Origin: Vibrio spartinae
GTDB lineage: Bacteria > Pseudomonadota > Gammaproteobacteria > Enterobacterales > Vibrionaceae
DNA length: 64,000 bases
Assembly (NCBI RefSeq): GCF_024347135.1
Contig: NZ_AP024907.1
Span: 3,649,001 to 3,713,000, forward strand
Reading direction: 5' to 3'
Below the pieces are notes generated by a model, which searched no databases, was not told the DNA's origin, and was given only the letters and a program-made list of their open reading frames with translations. Of the stretch, positions 29,852 through 41,313 are shown one piece after another; within the stretch, counting starts at the first letter, position 1, and the number at the start of each line of letters is the position of its first letter. The translations under genes were made by a program, and so were the position numbers.

Positions 29852-30727
29852 ATGGCAAGCAATATGTTAAATCGCTACCTGTTTGACGAGTTATCAGTAC
29901 GTGGCGAACTGGTACAACTGGATGACGTTTACCAACAAGTCGTATCCAGTCAGGAATATCCGGCACCGATTCAATCTCTGCTGGGAGAGTTACTCGTTGC
30001 AGCCTCTCTTTTAACCGCAACCCTCAAGTTTGAAGGCTCAATCACCTTGCAGCTCCAGGGAAATGGCCCTGTATCTCTGGCCGTCCTCAATGGCGATCAC
30101 GAGCAAAATGTCCGGGGCGTAGCCCGTTGGAAAGGCGATATTCCTGAGGATGCGACCCTGCATCAAATGATGGGAGACGGGCATTTAGTGATTACCATCG
30201 ACCCAGACCAAGGTGAAAGATATCAAGGGATTGTTGCTTTAGACGGGGATTGTTTGGCGAATGTTCTAGAAACTTATTTTGAACAGTCGGAACAGTTGAA
30301 AACTCGGTTATGGATCAAAACAGGACAATCAGAAGAGAAGCTCTGCGCGGCAGGAATGCTCCTACAAATTATGCCGGATGGCACCGGTTCTCCAGACGAC
30401 TTCGAACATCTTGAACAGTTAACAGACACAATTACTGATGAAGAGTTGTTCTCTCTGGAAGCAAATGAATTGCTCTACCGCTTATATAACCAAGAAACCG
30501 TGCGACTGTTTGAACCACAACCGATTACTTTCCACTGCGGCTGCTCTCGCCAACGTTGTGGTGCAGCAATCATTACCCTTCCTGAAGATGAAGTGCAGGA
30601 AATGCTGGCAGAAAATCCCACAATTTCTCTCCATTGTGAATACTGTGGCACCGACTACCAATTTGATGAAAATGATATCAAAGAGTTACGCTACAGTTCG
30701 CTGGCACAAAACAAAACCATTCATTAA
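29852..30727 (+). CDS. hslO: Redox-regulated chaperone Hsp33
   Basis: Holdase chaperone activated by oxidation. 291 residues; the zinc/redox switch at the C-terminus has C-x-C ([11 protein letters not shown], about 230) and C-x2-C (LHCEYCG, about 263) separated by the expected roughly 30 residues. Unusually there is an extra Cys in the first cluster (RQRC). It lies in an operon with hslR, the typical arrangement. Confidence 0.97.
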   Translation: MASNMLNRYLFDELSVRGELVQLDDVYQQVVSSQEYPAPIQSLLGELLVAASLLTATLKFEGSITLQLQGNGPVSLAVLNGDHEQNVRGVARWKGDIPEDATLHQMMGDGHLVITIDPDQGERYQGIVALDGDCLANVLETYFEQSEQLKTRLWIKTGQSEEKLCAAGMLLQIMPDGTGSPDDFEHLEQLTDTITDEELFSLEANELLYRLYNQETVRLFEPQPITFHCGCSRQRCGAAIITLPEDEVQEMLAENPTISLHCEYCGTDYQFDENDIKELRYSSLAQNKTIH

Positions 30728-30758
30728 TTCCCGTCACTTATTAAGCATTTTTTATACT

Positions 30759-30784
30759 TTAAGCCAGTTGAAAAACTGGCTTAA
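30759..30784 (+). terminator. Hairpin after hslO
   Basis: Perfect ten-base stem TTAAGCCAGT / ACTGGCTTAA with loop TGAAAA and an AT-rich downstream tail. Probable terminator of hslR-hslO. Confidence 0.7.
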
Positions 30785-31066
30785 TTGCTAATAATTCAAT
30801 ACAAAAAACTATAACCGCTATAAAAACCAACATATTATCAACACTTAATTTGCATAAATTAATAATTTCTATCACCTAGTCTAAACTAGTCTCTATACGT
30901 TAGAATAACTTACCCTGATATGTGACGACACGCTTAAATACTCATAAGAAATGTGGATGTTTTTTGAACCACCTCCCTGTTTTCGATGGTTCTCGTTGCT
31001 AGCATGGCGTACAGATTACATAAAAATTTCTTACAAAATCCCTACAATTCCTACGAAGGAGCACCT
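30785..31066 (+). promoter_or_regulatory. pckA leader and promoter region
   Basis: About 280 AT-rich bases before the pckA start. Visible are a CTAGTCTAAACTAG inverted repeat near 30877 and a TGTGACGACACG stretch near 30921 that could be a CRP half-site. I cannot assign a -10/-35 pair with confidence. Catabolite control would be expected for pckA from E. coli. Confidence 0.35.
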
Positions 31067-32698
31067 ATGACCGTAATGGAACAAATAAAGGCTGCAAATA
31101 TGGATCTGACCTCTTATGGCATCGCCGATGTCACAGAAGTGATTCATAACCCAAGTTATGAGCAGTTATTTGAAGAAGAAACAGCACCTCACTTAGATGG
31201 TTATGAGAAAGGCATCGTAACCGAATTAGGCGCCGTTTCTGTTGACACCGGTATTTTTACCGGCCGTTCTCCGAAAGATAAGTACATTGTGAAAGATGAC
31301 ACCACCAAAGATAATTTTTGGTGGACGTCTGACACAGTAAAAAATGATAACAAACCCATCACTCAGGCAGTTTGGGACGATCTGAAACAACTCGTCACCA
31401 AACAGCTTTCTGGGAAACGGTTGTTTGTGGTCGATGGTTACTGTGGTGCCAACCCTGACACTCGTCTTTGTGTTCGTTTTATCACGGAAGTTGCTTGGCA
31501 GGCACACTTTGTGAAAAACATGTTTATCCGTCCCAGTGATGAAGAACTGACAACATTCGAACCTAATTTTGTGGTAATGAATGGTGCAAAATGTACCAAT
31601 CCTGACTGGCAAGCGCAGGGCCTGAACTCAGAAAACTTTACGGTCTTTAATCTGACAGAGAAAATGCAGCTGATTGGCGGTACTTGGTACGGCGGCGAAA
31701 TGAAAAAAGGTATTTTCGCCATGATGAATTACTTCTTGCCACTCAAAGGCATTGCAGCAATGCACTGCTCTGCCAATATGGGAAAAGATGGTGATGTTGC
31801 TGTTTTCTTCGGTCTATCTGGTACCGGGAAAACAACATTATCGACGGATCCTAAACGAGCACTGATTGGCGATGACGAACATGGCTGGGATGATGATGGT
31901 GTCTTCAACTTTGAAGGCGGGTGCTATGCCAAAACCATCAAACTTTCCAAAGAAGCCGAACCTGATATTTACCATGCCATTCGCAGAGATGCATTGCTTG
32001 AAAACGTCACCGTGCGTGCTGATGGTACGGTTGATTTCGATGATGGATCCAAAACGGAAAATACCCGTGTTTCTTATCCGATTTATCATATTGATAATAT
32101 CGTTAAACCTGTATCGAAAGGCGGACATGCAAGCAAAGTCATCTTCCTGTCTGCTGATGCGTTCGGTGTTCTGCCTCCGGTGTCTAAACTCACCCCTGAG
32201 CAGACCAAATATCACTTCCTCTCTGGGTTTACCGCAAAATTAGCGGGTACAGAACGAGGTATCACGGAACCGACACCAACGTTCTCCGCCTGTTTCGGTG
32301 CTGCGTTCCTGACATTGCATCCAACCAAATATGCGGAAGTGCTCGTCAAGCGTATGGAAGCAGCAGGGGCTGAAGCATACCTTGTCAATACAGGCTGGAA
32401 TGGCACAGGAAAACGGATTTCAATCCAAGATACCCGGGCAATCATTGATGCCATCCTGGATGGTTCGATCGAAAATGCACCGACCAAAACTGTGCCGATC
32501 TTTAACCTTGAAGTCCCAACGTCATTACCGAACGTGAATTCTGAAATTCTCGATCCTCGGGATACATATGTCGATGAACTACAATGGGAAAGCAAAGCCA
32601 AAGACCTCGCCTCTCGTTTCGTGAAAAACTTTGATAAGTACACCGATAATGATGAAGGTAAAGCGCTCATTTCTGCCGGACCACAAATCGACGCATAA
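31067..32698 (+). CDS. pckA: Phosphoenolpyruvate carboxykinase (ATP)
   Basis: Converts oxaloacetate and ATP to PEP, CO2 and ADP, the entry step of gluconeogenesis. 543 residues from ATG 31067 ([14 protein letters not shown]), which has GAAGGAG 6 bases upstream; an ATG at 30986 in frame has no ribosome site. Motifs: [10 protein letters not shown] near 65, P-loop (kinase-1) [15 protein letters not shown], metal site [20 protein letters not shown], and the adenine-binding region near 445 ([11 protein letters not shown]). Single gene with a strong terminator. Confidence 0.98.
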   Translation: MTVMEQIKAANMDLTSYGIADVTEVIHNPSYEQLFEEETAPHLDGYEKGIVTELGAVSVDTGIFTGRSPKDKYIVKDDTTKDNFWWTSDTVKNDNKPITQAVWDDLKQLVTKQLSGKRLFVVDGYCGANPDTRLCVRFITEVAWQAHFVKNMFIRPSDEELTTFEPNFVVMNGAKCTNPDWQAQGLNSENFTVFNLTEKMQLIGGTWYGGEMKKGIFAMMNYFLPLKGIAAMHCSANMGKDGDVAVFFGLSGTGKTTLSTDPKRALIGDDEHGWDDDGVFNFEGGCYAKTIKLSKEAEPDIYHAIRRDALLENVTVRADGTVDFDDGSKTENTRVSYPIYHIDNIVKPVSKGGHASKVIFLSADAFGVLPPVSKLTPEQTKYHFLSGFTAKLAGTERGITEPTPTFSACFGAAFLTLHPTKYAEVLVKRMEAAGAEAYLVNTGWNGTGKRISIQDTRAIIDAILDGSIENAPTKTVPIFNLEVPTSLPNVNSEILDPRDTYVDELQWESKAKDLASRFVKNFDKYTDNDEGKALISAGPQIDA

Positions 32699-32716
32699 GC
32701 CGTTAAACATATCAGT

Positions 32717-32743
32717 AAGCCCCTATTTCAGGGGCTTTTTTTT
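32717..32743 (+). terminator. Rho-independent terminator after pckA
   Basis: Stem AAGCCCC / GGGGCTT with loop TATTTCA followed by eight T residues. Confidence 0.93.
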
Positions 32744-32819
32744 GATCGTGCGAATTTTGTTGAAGCAAAGCGGTTTTTGTTCCAATCTGTTAGAGCGAAT
32801 GAACCAATGGTCTTAAAAA

Positions 32820-34748
32820 ATGAAAACAGGTATTACCCGGGTATTCCTTATATGTCTTCTACTCATCCTGATCGGGATCACTGCTGGAATCGTGATTGTC
32901 CAGTCTCGCTATATTACACCTGTTGCCCAATGGACGATTCAAAAAATAGGGTTTCCTGAATTCCATGCCCAGAAAATCAGCTACCAATATCCATTCCATC
33001 TGAAATTTGAGCACGTCACTCTGTCTCAACAACTGACACCGATCCAGACGGTGGATGTTTGGCTCAATCCCTATCAAAGCACCCTCAATCAGCTCGCATT
33101 CGATAGTGTGCTCATTGATGGTCTCACTCTAGACAATGCGCAAGCATCTCTACCAACACCATCAGAGACATTAAAAATCAACCAGCTTGCTATCCGCAAC
33201 CTTTCTGTGGCAACCACAGACGATCTGATGATTCACGAGCTCAATGTACAAATTCAAAACCCGAGTTGGCATGAGACCAACACCTATCTACCTGATGGTG
33301 ACATCCAACTTTATGCGCCTCAGGTTATGTGGCAGGGAGAAACTCTAACCGATTTGCTCATTCTTGGCAGCCATCAATCACAACATAGTCAGATTGATAG
33401 CCTGACCGCAACATGGCGAGGCGCTTCACTCTCCTTGCAAGGAAAAACCGACGGACAACGCTGGTCAATCGAAAACCTAACCACAGACAAACTGAACTTG
33501 TCTCTGTCTCAGTTTCAGCAACTGTCTTATAAATTCAGAGATCTGATTGAACAACACATCGCGCAGATTGATCGACTTGATCTGTTAAACAGCCAGTTCA
33601 AGATGCCACATATTCAACTCAATCATTTCGATTTATCGCTCACTGATTTTCATCCGACCGTCTCTGAATCACTTTGGAAACAGACTCATGCAGAGCTCTC
33701 GTTGGATGCGGAAAGCCTTGTTCTCGATGAAATGATGTGGGTAGAGCCCAGTATCAACCTCATCCTGACGCCCGGTCAGTTAGATGTCGATGACTTCAAT
33801 TCAACCCTCATGGACGGCCAAATCCATGCGTCCGGCTCAATCACACCGGAGACGGTGACCATTCGGGATTTACAGATACAAAGCATGAAAATGTTTATCG
33901 AGTCAGGATCTGAGCCGGACTTCACGTGGCTCGCATCAATCATATCATCATTCAAACAAGTGAACGTCGAACAGCTGAAAATCCGGAATAGCCAGATTAT
34001 CCAACTCGCCCACCAGCCCTATTGGCAATTATCAGGGGTCAATACAGATATCGATCATGCTCAATTGCTCGATGCTCAACGGTGGGGATTATGGCAGGGC
34101 GCTGCAAGGATTTCAGTCAATAATCTTAGCTATGGGCAGTTCGTGGTATCCCAAGGATTAATCGAAATGCACAGTCAAGAGAATAACTGGATACTGGATC
34201 GACTATTTCTTCCTTTCTCTAAAGGATATCTGGCCGCTAAAGGACAATGGCAATATGGATTGAAAGGCGCCCCATGGCAGTTTTCAATTGACGCGGATAG
34301 CCTTCCCCTGGACCTGTTCAAACATCTGCCACTCCAGATGAAAGGACTCGCTGATTTGTCAGGTTCCGCTCAGGGGCTTTCCGGAGATTCAGTGATTATC
34401 AATCACACGTTAAGTGGCTTATTGAACCTAGATATCAGAAATGGTCAACTCCAGCTACCTGATAACCATACTCAACCAAAAGACTTTATGCTGAATGCCT
34501 TGGAAATCATCGGAGATCGGGGAAACATCACCGTCCCTGAAATTCACCTCAAATCTGACAACCTCAATGCAACCATCAGTGGTCGTTGGGATTTGACTCA
34601 ATCTGATAAAGGCTCGTTCACTCTCTCGGTGACAACAGGGGAAAAACAGATCCATTACAACTTACTGGAACCATCGCAAACAGAGCCACCAGCCCCTCAG
34701 ACCGAAACCGGCCCCATACAAGAGACTTCGAATTCATCGGCCAATTAA
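32820..34748 (+). CDS. AsmA family envelope protein
   Basis: 642 residues: one N-terminal TM (about 6-28, VFLICLLLILIGITAGIVIV) and a very long periplasmic part rich in alternating hydrophobic beta strands. The end resembles the AsmA C-terminal domain (PWQFSIDADSLPLDLFKHLP, then GLSGDSVIINHTLSG and IPEIHL-like strands). AsmA-like proteins are thought to act in outer-membrane assembly or as beta-groove bridges for phospholipid transport. The C-terminal 15 residues are Pro/Ser/Thr-rich. The 3' end overlaps the convergent yiiD by 15 bases. The exact paralogue is not determined. Confidence 0.85.
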   Translation: MKTGITRVFLICLLLILIGITAGIVIVQSRYITPVAQWTIQKIGFPEFHAQKISYQYPFHLKFEHVTLSQQLTPIQTVDVWLNPYQSTLNQLAFDSVLIDGLTLDNAQASLPTPSETLKINQLAIRNLSVATTDDLMIHELNVQIQNPSWHETNTYLPDGDIQLYAPQVMWQGETLTDLLILGSHQSQHSQIDSLTATWRGASLSLQGKTDGQRWSIENLTTDKLNLSLSQFQQLSYKFRDLIEQHIAQIDRLDLLNSQFKMPHIQLNHFDLSLTDFHPTVSESLWKQTHAELSLDAESLVLDEMMWVEPSINLILTPGQLDVDDFNSTLMDGQIHASGSITPETVTIRDLQIQSMKMFIESGSEPDFTWLASIISSFKQVNVEQLKIRNSQIIQLAHQPYWQLSGVNTDIDHAQLLDAQRWGLWQGAARISVNNLSYGQFVVSQGLIEMHSQENNWILDRLFLPFSKGYLAAKGQWQYGLKGAPWQFSIDADSLPLDLFKHLPLQMKGLADLSGSAQGLSGDSVIINHTLSGLLNLDIRNGQLQLPDNHTQPKDFMLNALEIIGDRGNITVPEIHLKSDNLNATISGRWDLTQSDKGSFTLSVTTGEKQIHYNLLEPSQTEPPAPQTETGPIQETSNSSAN

Positions 34749-35651
34749 AGCCTTATAATTCGGGATCAACATGTATGTTCCGACAAACTGGACTGCAGGT
34801 TTATCCCCACTTTTGATGATCACATTGACGATGATCCGAGCTTTACGCCCAGACTCAAGACGATCCAGATCACCACTAATATCATCTAGAGAGGTCACGG
34901 CAATCGGATTCTCACAAATGGGCAGCCGATACCGAATACGGCTATCGACCATCACAATGTCCCCATAAAGACTGCGTTCCCGCATGAGTAGCCATGCCAT
35001 CCCCCATCCTGTCAATGTCGCCAAGGTGAAAGCGGAACCGGCAAACATCGTGTTATGCGGATTGATATTGGGATTCATCGGCGCGTAACACTCGAACTGA
35101 TAACCGGTATACTGATTAATCTTAATCCCCATTTTTTCACTGATCGGGATCTGGTTTTCCCAACGTTCCTGCAACTCTGAACACCACTGCGGTTTACGCT
35201 GAACATTCGCCATCGGATCCAGTGTTTTCACCATCTGTTGATGCTGGATAGGTCCGCGTTCATCACTCAGTTCACCGCGACGCTCAAACCCATTTTTCTC
35301 ATAAAAAGCAATAGCATCTTCTCTGGCATTACATACCAGCCGTTTCGCGCCTTCCTGACGGGCAAGCGATTCTAATGTCACCAAAAGTAGTGACCCCATC
35401 CCCCGACTCCGACGGTTCGATTTCACCGCCATATAACGAATTTGTCCTTCACAGTCAGGGGTAATGTACAATCGGCCGACCGCCATAGGACGCCCCCGGC
35501 TATCGACAATCATCCGATGATGACTCATTGGATCATATTCGTCCCGTTCCGATCCCAACGGCAAATGCCATGGTTCACGTAGCATTTGCCAGCGAAATAA
35601 ATAGTATTTACTCAGCTGGTTCTCCGTCTGAGGGCTAACAATCTTAAACAT
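34734..35651 (-). CDS. yiiD: GNAT acetyltransferase fused to hotdog thioesterase (YiiD-like)
   Basis: 305 residues with two domains. Residues about 1-150 are GNAT: RYMAVKSNRRSRGMGSLLLV holds the acetyl-CoA loop (RxxGxG) and FYEKNGF the usual C-terminal signature. Residues about 155-305 are a YiiD_C thioesterase-like hotdog (NPNINPHNTMFAGSAFTLA, then TLTGWGMAWLLMRE). The same fusion is seen in E. coli YiiD; related single-domain hotdog proteins (FabY of Pseudomonas) act in fatty-acid synthesis initiation. Substrate unknown. 21 bases downstream of dtd on the same strand. Confidence 0.9.
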   Translation of the reverse strand: MFKIVSPQTENQLSKYYLFRWQMLREPWHLPLGSERDEYDPMSHHRMIVDSRGRPMAVGRLYITPDCEGQIRYMAVKSNRRSRGMGSLLLVTLESLARQEGAKRLVCNAREDAIAFYEKNGFERRGELSDERGPIQHQQMVKTLDPMANVQRKPQWCSELQERWENQIPISEKMGIKINQYTGYQFECYAPMNPNINPHNTMFAGSAFTLATLTGWGMAWLLMRERSLYGDIVMVDSRIRYRLPICENPIAVTSLDDISGDLDRLESGRKARIIVNVIIKSGDKPAVQFVGTYMLIPNYKALIGR

Positions 35652-35672
35652 GAACTGTCCCTATCTTATTGA

Positions 35673-36107
35673 TTAAACCTGTAACCAGAAGGTCACCGGT
35701 CCATCATTGACCAACGCCACTTTCATATCCGCAGCAAAGCGTCCTCTCTCCGTAGAAAGAACGCTTGCACATTGCTCAGCGAAATAATCGTACAAACGCT
35801 CAGCATCTGCAGGTGCCGCACCACGAGAAAATCCAGCGCGTGTTCCCTTTTTCGTATCTGCCGGTAATGTAAATTGTGAAACCACTAAAACTTCGCCGCC
35901 GATCTGCTGAACATTGAGATTCATTTTTCCCTGTTCATCTTCAAATACTCGGTAGGTCGTCACCCGTTCAACCAGACGTTTCGCCTTAGCTTCATCATCA
36001 TCTTTTTCAACCCCCAGCAATACCAGCAATCCTTGCCCAATATTTCCCACAACCGAGCCATCCACAGTAACGGAGGCTTCACTTACTCTCTGAATCAGTG
36101 CGATCAC
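35673..36107 (-). CDS. dtd: D-aminoacyl-tRNA deacylase
   Basis: Removes D-amino acids (and Gly from tRNA-Ala) from mischarged tRNA. 144 residues from GTG 36107 ([16 protein letters not shown] matches the family start, with GAAGGGA upstream); a longer frame reaches 36131. Catalytic motifs SQFTLPAD (about 78) and [11 protein letters not shown] with Gly-Pro at the C-terminus. Its start lies within the end of yihY, so the genes are probably translationally coupled. Confidence 0.96.
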   Translation of the reverse strand: MIALIQRVSEASVTVDGSVVGNIGQGLLVLLGVEKDDDEAKAKRLVERVTTYRVFEDEQGKMNLNVQQIGGEVLVVSQFTLPADTKKGTRAGFSRGAAPADAERLYDYFAEQCASVLSTERGRFAADMKVALVNDGPVTFWLQV

Positions 36108-36993
36108 AATGTCTTCCCTTCTCTCCACCATTATCAGCCGCTTGCTCGGATTTTAGCATGTCTGCTTGCCAAGATTCATATTCACCCAGAGAGGCGGTTA
36201 CTTCTGCGCCCAATAAGACAATCAACCAAGAAAAATACACCCAGATAAAGAGAATCGGAATCGCGGCTAATGCCCCGTATATGAGCTGATAAGATGGAAA
36301 GTGTGTAATATAGGCAGCAAACCCCGCTTTACTGATTTCAAACAGTAACGCGGCAACCAACGCCCCTGACAGAGCATGACCCAACTTCACTTTTTTATTC
36401 GGGACAAGGACGTACAACCCGGTGAATGCAGCAAACGAGAGTAAGAATGGCAGCCTTCTGAGTACCCATTGAGAAAATCCATGCAAGGTTTCATTGGAGA
36501 CCAAGTTCAGTGACGTAATGTAGGATGTCACAGCAAGACTCGCCCCAACCAGAAACGGGCCTAACGTTAAAACCATCCAATACATTGAAAAAGAAAAAAC
36601 CCAGCGACGCTTCTGATCAACCCGCCAGATATAGTTCAACATCTTATCAATATTAGAAATCAGCGTCAGTGCGACGACGAATAGGAACAATCCCCCCAAC
36701 GCTGTCATTTTGCTCGTATTCGAGACAAAATCATGCAATGCCTGATTGACCGCTTCACCCGCAGCCGGCAAGAAGTGAGTAATAACAAATGATTGAATGA
36801 CTTCACCGGCATCATTAAAAGCAGAGAATGCAGATAATACTGAGAGTAAAACCGCCACCATCGGCACAAAGGACAACAACGAGATATAAGCCAGATATCC
36901 CGCATTGACCTGAATTCGATCATGAATCAACCGACGCCATAAGTATCGGGAAAAAGCAGCACCAGTATCGATGATTATTTTTGTATTCAACAC
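36079..36993 (-). CDS. yihY: YihY/UPF0761 family inner-membrane protein
   Basis: About 304 residues from GTG 36993 (GAGG 5 bases upstream; the frame is open to 37038). Five or six TM helices (about 35-58, 90-112, 135-160, 180-200, 210-235, 245-270), with [20 protein letters not shown] and [20 protein letters not shown] typical of the family formerly annotated RNase BN. No catalytic residues are recognised; function unknown. The last residues are charged ([13 protein letters not shown]). It is followed by dtd and yiiD in one unit. Confidence 0.9.
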   Translation of the reverse strand: MLNTKIIIDTGAAFSRYLWRRLIHDRIQVNAGYLAYISLLSFVPMVAVLLSVLSAFSAFNDAGEVIQSFVITHFLPAAGEAVNQALHDFVSNTSKMTALGGLFLFVVALTLISNIDKMLNYIWRVDQKRRWVFSFSMYWMVLTLGPFLVGASLAVTSYITSLNLVSNETLHGFSQWVLRRLPFLLSFAAFTGLYVLVPNKKVKLGHALSGALVAALLFEISKAGFAAYITHFPSYQLIYGALAAIPILFIWVYFSWLIVLLGAEVTASLGEYESWQADMLKSEQAADNGGEKGRHCDRTDSESK

Positions 36994-37161
36994 AGATACC
37001 TCATCAGCACACCGTGGTGGTTTTATAGATAACAACATCGTTGTTTGAAGATGATATATGAGTCAGAGGAATAATCTTATCCCTTTTCTTATATCAATTA
37101 AGCAAGAATATGCATTTAGATTAGCAGGATATTCACTGAGTGACTATCTCATCCCGCTGAT

Positions 37162-37190
37162 AAAAAAGGCGGAAACAATGTTCCGCCTTT
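37162..37190 (-). terminator. Rho-independent terminator after typA
   Basis: Stem AAAGGCGGAA / TTCCGCCTTT with a short loop; on the minus strand the hairpin is followed by a run of T. It closes typA. Confidence 0.9.
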
Positions 37191-37214
37191 ATCACATCAT
37201 CAGTCTATAAGGAC

Positions 37215-39044
37215 TTACTTTCCGCCACGAAACGCTCTTTTACGATCATTTTCAGTAAGATGTCTCTTACGAATTCGGATGCTCGCAGGCGTGACTTCAA
37301 CCAGCTCATCATCATCGATAAACTCCAGAGCTTGTTCCAGAGTATATTTGATTGCAGGAGAAAGAACCTGAGCTTCATCAGTACCCGATGCCCGAACGTT
37401 CGTTAACTGCTTACCCTTAAGACAGTTCACGGTTAGATCATTCGAACGGTTGTGAATACCGATAACCTGACCTTCATACACTTCATCCGCATGCTCAGCA
37501 AATAAACGACCTCGCTCTTGCAAATTAAACAAGGCATAAGTCAACGCTTTACCCGTTGCGTTAGAAACCAGCACACCGTTATTACGCTGACCAATCGTGC
37601 CGCCTTTGTGAGGGCCATAATGATCAAACGTATGATAAAGCAAACCGGAGCCGGAAGTCAGTGTCAGAAACTCAGTTTGGAAACCAATCAAACCCCGAGA
37701 TGGCATCACAAAATCCAGACGAGCACGTCCTTTACCATCCGGAGACATATCTCTCAGTTCACCTTTACGTATGCCGATATTCTCCATAATACCGCCTTGA
37801 TGCTCTTCAAGAACATCGATCGTCACGGTCTCAAACGGTTCCATCAACTGGCCATTTTCTTCACGGAGGATAACTTCTGGGCGAGAGACGGCCAATTCAA
37901 AACCTTCCCGGCGCATATTCTCGATCAGAATCGACAAATGCAGCTCACCACGACCAGAAACACGGAATTTATCCGGATCATCTGTTTGCTCAACGCGGAG
38001 GGCCACATTGTGGACCAATTCTTTTTCCAGACGCTCCAGAATATTACGAGAAGTAACGAATTTCCCTTCCTTACCCGCAAACGGAGAAGTATTGACTTGG
38101 AAAGTCATCGTCACCGTCGGCTCATCGACAGATAATGCGGGTAGTGCTTCAACAGCATTGACGTCACAAATCGTGTCTGAAATTTTCAATTCACCCAAAC
38201 CCGTAATTGCAACGATATCACCAGCATTTGCCCGTTCAACATCGTATCGTTCAAGCCCTAGATATCCCAAAACAGTGCCGACTTTGCCATTTCTTTTCTT
38301 ACCGTCTGCACCAATAATGGTCACTTGCTGATTCGGTTTTACGGCACCTCGGGTTACCCGACCAACACCGATAACACCGACATAAGAGCTGTAATCGAGC
38401 TGAGAAATTTGCATTTGTAACGAACCACCAAGATCAACCTCTGGTGGTGCCACATTGTCAATAATGGTCTGGAAGAGAGGTTCCATATCCGTCCCCTCTT
38501 TTCCTTCTTCCAGAATTGCCCATCCGTTCAGCGCCGAGGCATATACAACCTGAAAATCAAGTTGTTCATCGGTTGCACCAAGATTATCAAACAGATCGAA
38601 TACCTGATCCATAACCCAATCAGGTCGAGCTCCCGGTCTGTCAATTTTGTTAATCACCACGATCGGTTTCAGACCATGGTCAAATGCTTTTTGGGTAACA
38701 AAACGAGTTTGAGGCATCGGGCCATCAACGGCATCAACGATAAGCAAAACAGAGTCAACCATAGACATAATACGCTCAACTTCACCGCCGAAGTCCGCGT
38801 GTCCAGGGGTGTCAACGATATTGATATGGTAATCGTGCCAGTTAATCGCTGTATTCTTAGCTAGGATTGTAATCCCTCGCTCTTTCTCAATATCATTCGA
38901 GTCCATGACTCGTTCTTCAACTTCACCGCGAGACTGTAAAGTTCCGGATTGTTGTAATAGCTTATCAACCAAGGTCGTTTTACCGTGGTCAACGTGCGCA
39001 ATGATCGCAATATTTCTTAGTTTATCAATCTGTGGTGTTGTCAT
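37215..39044 (-). CDS. typA: Ribosome-associated GTPase TypA/BipA
   Basis: Translational GTPase related to EF-G that helps 50S assembly and stress adaptation. 609 residues from ATG 39044 ([20 protein letters not shown], as in V. cholerae BipA as I recall it); the open frame extends to 39119 without homology. G1 [13 protein letters not shown]3 [12 protein letters not shown]4 [12 protein letters not shown]5 SALNGW; then domain II, the EF-G III/V-like domains and the BipA-specific C-terminus ending [18 protein letters not shown]. Divergent from glnA, as in E. coli. Confidence 0.97.
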   Translation of the reverse strand: MTTPQIDKLRNIAIIAHVDHGKTTLVDKLLQQSGTLQSRGEVEERVMDSNDIEKERGITILAKNTAINWHDYHINIVDTPGHADFGGEVERIMSMVDSVLLIVDAVDGPMPQTRFVTQKAFDHGLKPIVVINKIDRPGARPDWVMDQVFDLFDNLGATDEQLDFQVVYASALNGWAILEEGKEGTDMEPLFQTIIDNVAPPEVDLGGSLQMQISQLDYSSYVGVIGVGRVTRGAVKPNQQVTIIGADGKKRNGKVGTVLGYLGLERYDVERANAGDIVAITGLGELKISDTICDVNAVEALPALSVDEPTVTMTFQVNTSPFAGKEGKFVTSRNILERLEKELVHNVALRVEQTDDPDKFRVSGRGELHLSILIENMRREGFELAVSRPEVILREENGQLMEPFETVTIDVLEEHQGGIMENIGIRKGELRDMSPDGKGRARLDFVMPSRGLIGFQTEFLTLTSGSGLLYHTFDHYGPHKGGTIGQRNNGVLVSNATGKALTYALFNLQERGRLFAEHADEVYEGQVIGIHNRSNDLTVNCLKGKQLTNVRASGTDEAQVLSPAIKYTLEQALEFIDDDELVEVTPASIRIRKRHLTENDRKRAFRGGK

Positions 39045-39369
39045 GGATTCATCATCATTGTCAAAGTTCAATTCCCGCTCTTTGGTGTTACTGCATTTCG
39101 GGATAAAAAAAACGCTCAATAATGTACCAGATTTTGAAGAAATTCCCAGAAATATGTGATCTAAAACAGGCTTATTTCTTCTATTCGTACATCAAGTCAC
39201 TCTTCTATAGTTTAGTCTTTGGAATCCATCATGTTAAAAAACAATTGCGATCAAACCTTTTTCACGACCAGAAAGCAGAAAAAACCATCAAATGCTGTTT
39301 GACAAATTGCCTATTCATAGGGCTGAATAGAGGGGCGGTTGGCAACTATTGGTGCAACTTTAATTTTAT

Positions 39370-39386
39370 CGCACCATGTCAGTGCA
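39370..39386. promoter_or_regulatory. NtrC-type binding site upstream of glnA
   Basis: GCAC-N7-GTGC inverted repeat (CGCACCATGTCAGTGCA), the spacing of the NtrC consensus TGCACY-N5-RGTGCA. It lies about 100 bases upstream of the -24/-12 promoter, the usual enhancer distance. Confidence 0.75.
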
Positions 39387-39470
39387 AAGCGCAAATCATT
39401 TTAGTGCAATGATTGATAATCGAAAGCTCGTTATCTTATTAATGCATTGAATCAAAAGGATTTTTAATCA

Positions 39471-39486
39471 TGGCACGATTTTGGCT
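39471..39486 (+). promoter_or_regulatory. Sigma-54 promoter of glnA
   Basis: TGGCACGATTTTGGCT has the invariant GG and GC of -24/-12 promoters at the same spacing as E. coli glnAp2. With the NtrC site upstream this predicts activation of glnA in nitrogen limitation. Confidence 0.85.
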
Positions 39487-39587
39487 TATAAAGTTTCAGC
39501 TTCAGTTAACGTGATCATCACAAAGTTAATTGATGCTTAAACCAAGTCGAGCTTTTACCGATTTTTTAACACTGGAGGTTGTCCAAG

Positions 39588-40997
39588 ATGTCAGTAGAAA
39601 ATGTTCTATCGCTGATCCAAGAAAACGAAGTTAAGTTTGTTGATTTACGCTTTACAGATACAAAGGGTAAAGAGCAACACGTTTCTATTCCTGCTCACCA
39701 AATCGATGCTGACTTCTTCGAAGAAGGTAAAATGTTTGATGGTTCATCTATTGCCGGCTGGAAAGGAATTAACGAATCTGACATGGTTCTGATGCCAGAT
39801 GCCTCAACTGCTGTTTTAGACCCATTTACAGAAGACTCCACATTAAATATTCGTTGTGACATTTTAGAGCCAGCAACTATGCAAGGCTATGATCGTGACC
39901 CACGTTCTATTGCACAACGCGCTGAAGAATACATGCGCTCTACCGGTGTCGCGGACACCGTGCTATTCGGTCCTGAACCAGAATTCTTCCTGTTTGACGA
40001 TGTAAAATACTCAACAACCATGTCCGGTTCTTTCTACAAAATCGATGATATAGAAGCTGCATGGAACACAGGTTCAGAGATCGAGGGCGGAAACAAAGGT
40101 CACCGTCCTGGCATTAAAGGCGGTTACTTCCCTGTTGCTCCGGTTGACTCATCTCAGGATATCCGTAGTGCTATGTGTTTGATTATGGAAGAGATGGGAC
40201 TGGTTGTTGAAGCACACCACCACGAAGTCGCAACTGCTGGTCAGAACGAGATCGCTTGCCGTTTCAATACCATGACATTGAAAGCAGATGAAATCCAAAT
40301 CTATAAGTACGTTGTCCATAACGTTGCTCATGCATTCGGTAAAACTGCGACTTTCATGCCGAAACCACTTGTCGGAGACAACGGTTCTGGTATGCACTGT
40401 CACCAATCTCTGGCAAAAGATGGTGTCAACCTGTTTGCTGGTGATAAGTACGGCGGTTTATCTGAAACAGCGTTGTTCTACATTGGTGGTATCATCAAAC
40501 ATGCTCGAGCAATCAACGCATTCGCGAATGCTTCAACAAACTCATACAAACGTTTGGTCCCTGGATTTGAAGCGCCGGTAATGCTTGCTTATTCAGCTCG
40601 TAACCGAAGTGCATCGATCCGTATTCCTGTCGTGCCAAGCCCGAAAGGACGCCGTATCGAAGTTCGATTCCCAGACCCAACAGCTAACCCATATCTGGCT
40701 TTTGCTTCGATGCTGATGGCTGGTCTAGACGGAATTAAGAACAAGATTCACCCTGGCGATTCAGCAGATAAAGATCTATATGATCTGCCAGCAGAAGAAG
40801 CAGCACAAATTCCAACGGTTGCAGAGTCTTTCCAACAAGCATTGGAAGCTTTGGATGCAGATCGTGAATTCTTGACTGCGGGTGGCGTATTCTCTGATGA
40901 TTTCATCGATTCTTATATTGCTCTGAAATCAGATGATGTAACTCGCATCAATATGACGACTCACCCACTTGAATTCGATATGTACTACTCTGTATAA
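39588..40997 (+). CDS. glnA: Glutamine synthetase (type I)
   Basis: ATP-dependent amidation of glutamate with ammonia; a dodecamer central to nitrogen assimilation. 469 residues from ATG 39588 (GGAGG 9 bases upstream), the typical length. Motifs: [12 protein letters not shown] near 48, [10 protein letters not shown], the metal/Glu site [37 protein letters not shown]. The adenylylation loop [14 protein letters not shown] with its Tyr near 397 shows it should be controlled by GlnE. Transcribed from a sigma-54 promoter; glnL-glnG lie downstream. Confidence 0.99.
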   Translation: MSVENVLSLIQENEVKFVDLRFTDTKGKEQHVSIPAHQIDADFFEEGKMFDGSSIAGWKGINESDMVLMPDASTAVLDPFTEDSTLNIRCDILEPATMQGYDRDPRSIAQRAEEYMRSTGVADTVLFGPEPEFFLFDDVKYSTTMSGSFYKIDDIEAAWNTGSEIEGGNKGHRPGIKGGYFPVAPVDSSQDIRSAMCLIMEEMGLVVEAHHHEVATAGQNEIACRFNTMTLKADEIQIYKYVVHNVAHAFGKTATFMPKPLVGDNGSGMHCHQSLAKDGVNLFAGDKYGGLSETALFYIGGIIKHARAINAFANASTNSYKRLVPGFEAPVMLAYSARNRSASIRIPVVPSPKGRRIEVRFPDPTANPYLAFASMLMAGLDGIKNKIHPGDSADKDLYDLPAEEAAQIPTVAESFQQALEALDADREFLTAGGVFSDDFIDSYIALKSDDVTRINMTTHPLEFDMYYSV

Positions 40998-41024
40998 GTC
41001 CATATTTCATACCCATATTATCAG

Positions 41025-41048
41025 GCCCGCCTCTGGCGGGCTTTTTTT
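41025..41048 (+). terminator. Rho-independent terminator after glnA
   Basis: GCCCGCC / GGCGGGC stem with loop TCT and seven T residues. It separates glnA from glnL, so glnLG are expressed by readthrough or from their own promoter. Confidence 0.93.
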
Positions 41049-41266
41049 ACACCAACTGAAGATTAATTATTGAAATATCATCATAAATCTTTTCGAAAAT
41101 CTCACAAACAAAGAGCATATCAGGCAAGATAATTGCATTCATATCTAATGTAATAAACCATGGCTACAGCTGTTGTGAAATTGGACTCAAAGCGCTGTTG
41201 AACTGACTGATTTCAAAGAAGAGAGACTTGTATTTATCCCTTAGTTAGCCATACTCATTCTATCAA

Positions 41267-41283
41267 TGCACCATTTTTGTGCA
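41267..41283. promoter_or_regulatory. NtrC-type site before glnL
   Basis: TGCACCATTTTTGTGCA matches the NtrC palindrome (GCAC-N7-GTGC). It is 30 bases upstream of the glnL start, where in E. coli NtrC binds to repress glnL. Confidence 0.8.
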
Positions 41284-41313
41284 ATGCGTCATTTTGGAAC
41301 ATGGTGATCACTC

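Larger units (their letters stand above)
39045..39587. other. Divergent control region between typA and glnA
   Basis: 543 bases without a gene. On the glnA side it holds an NtrC-type site, further TGCA half-sites (GGTGCAAC near 39352, AGTGCAATG near 39403) and a sigma-54 promoter, listed separately. The typA side must hold its promoter, which I could not place. No small RNA is evident. Confidence 0.6.
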
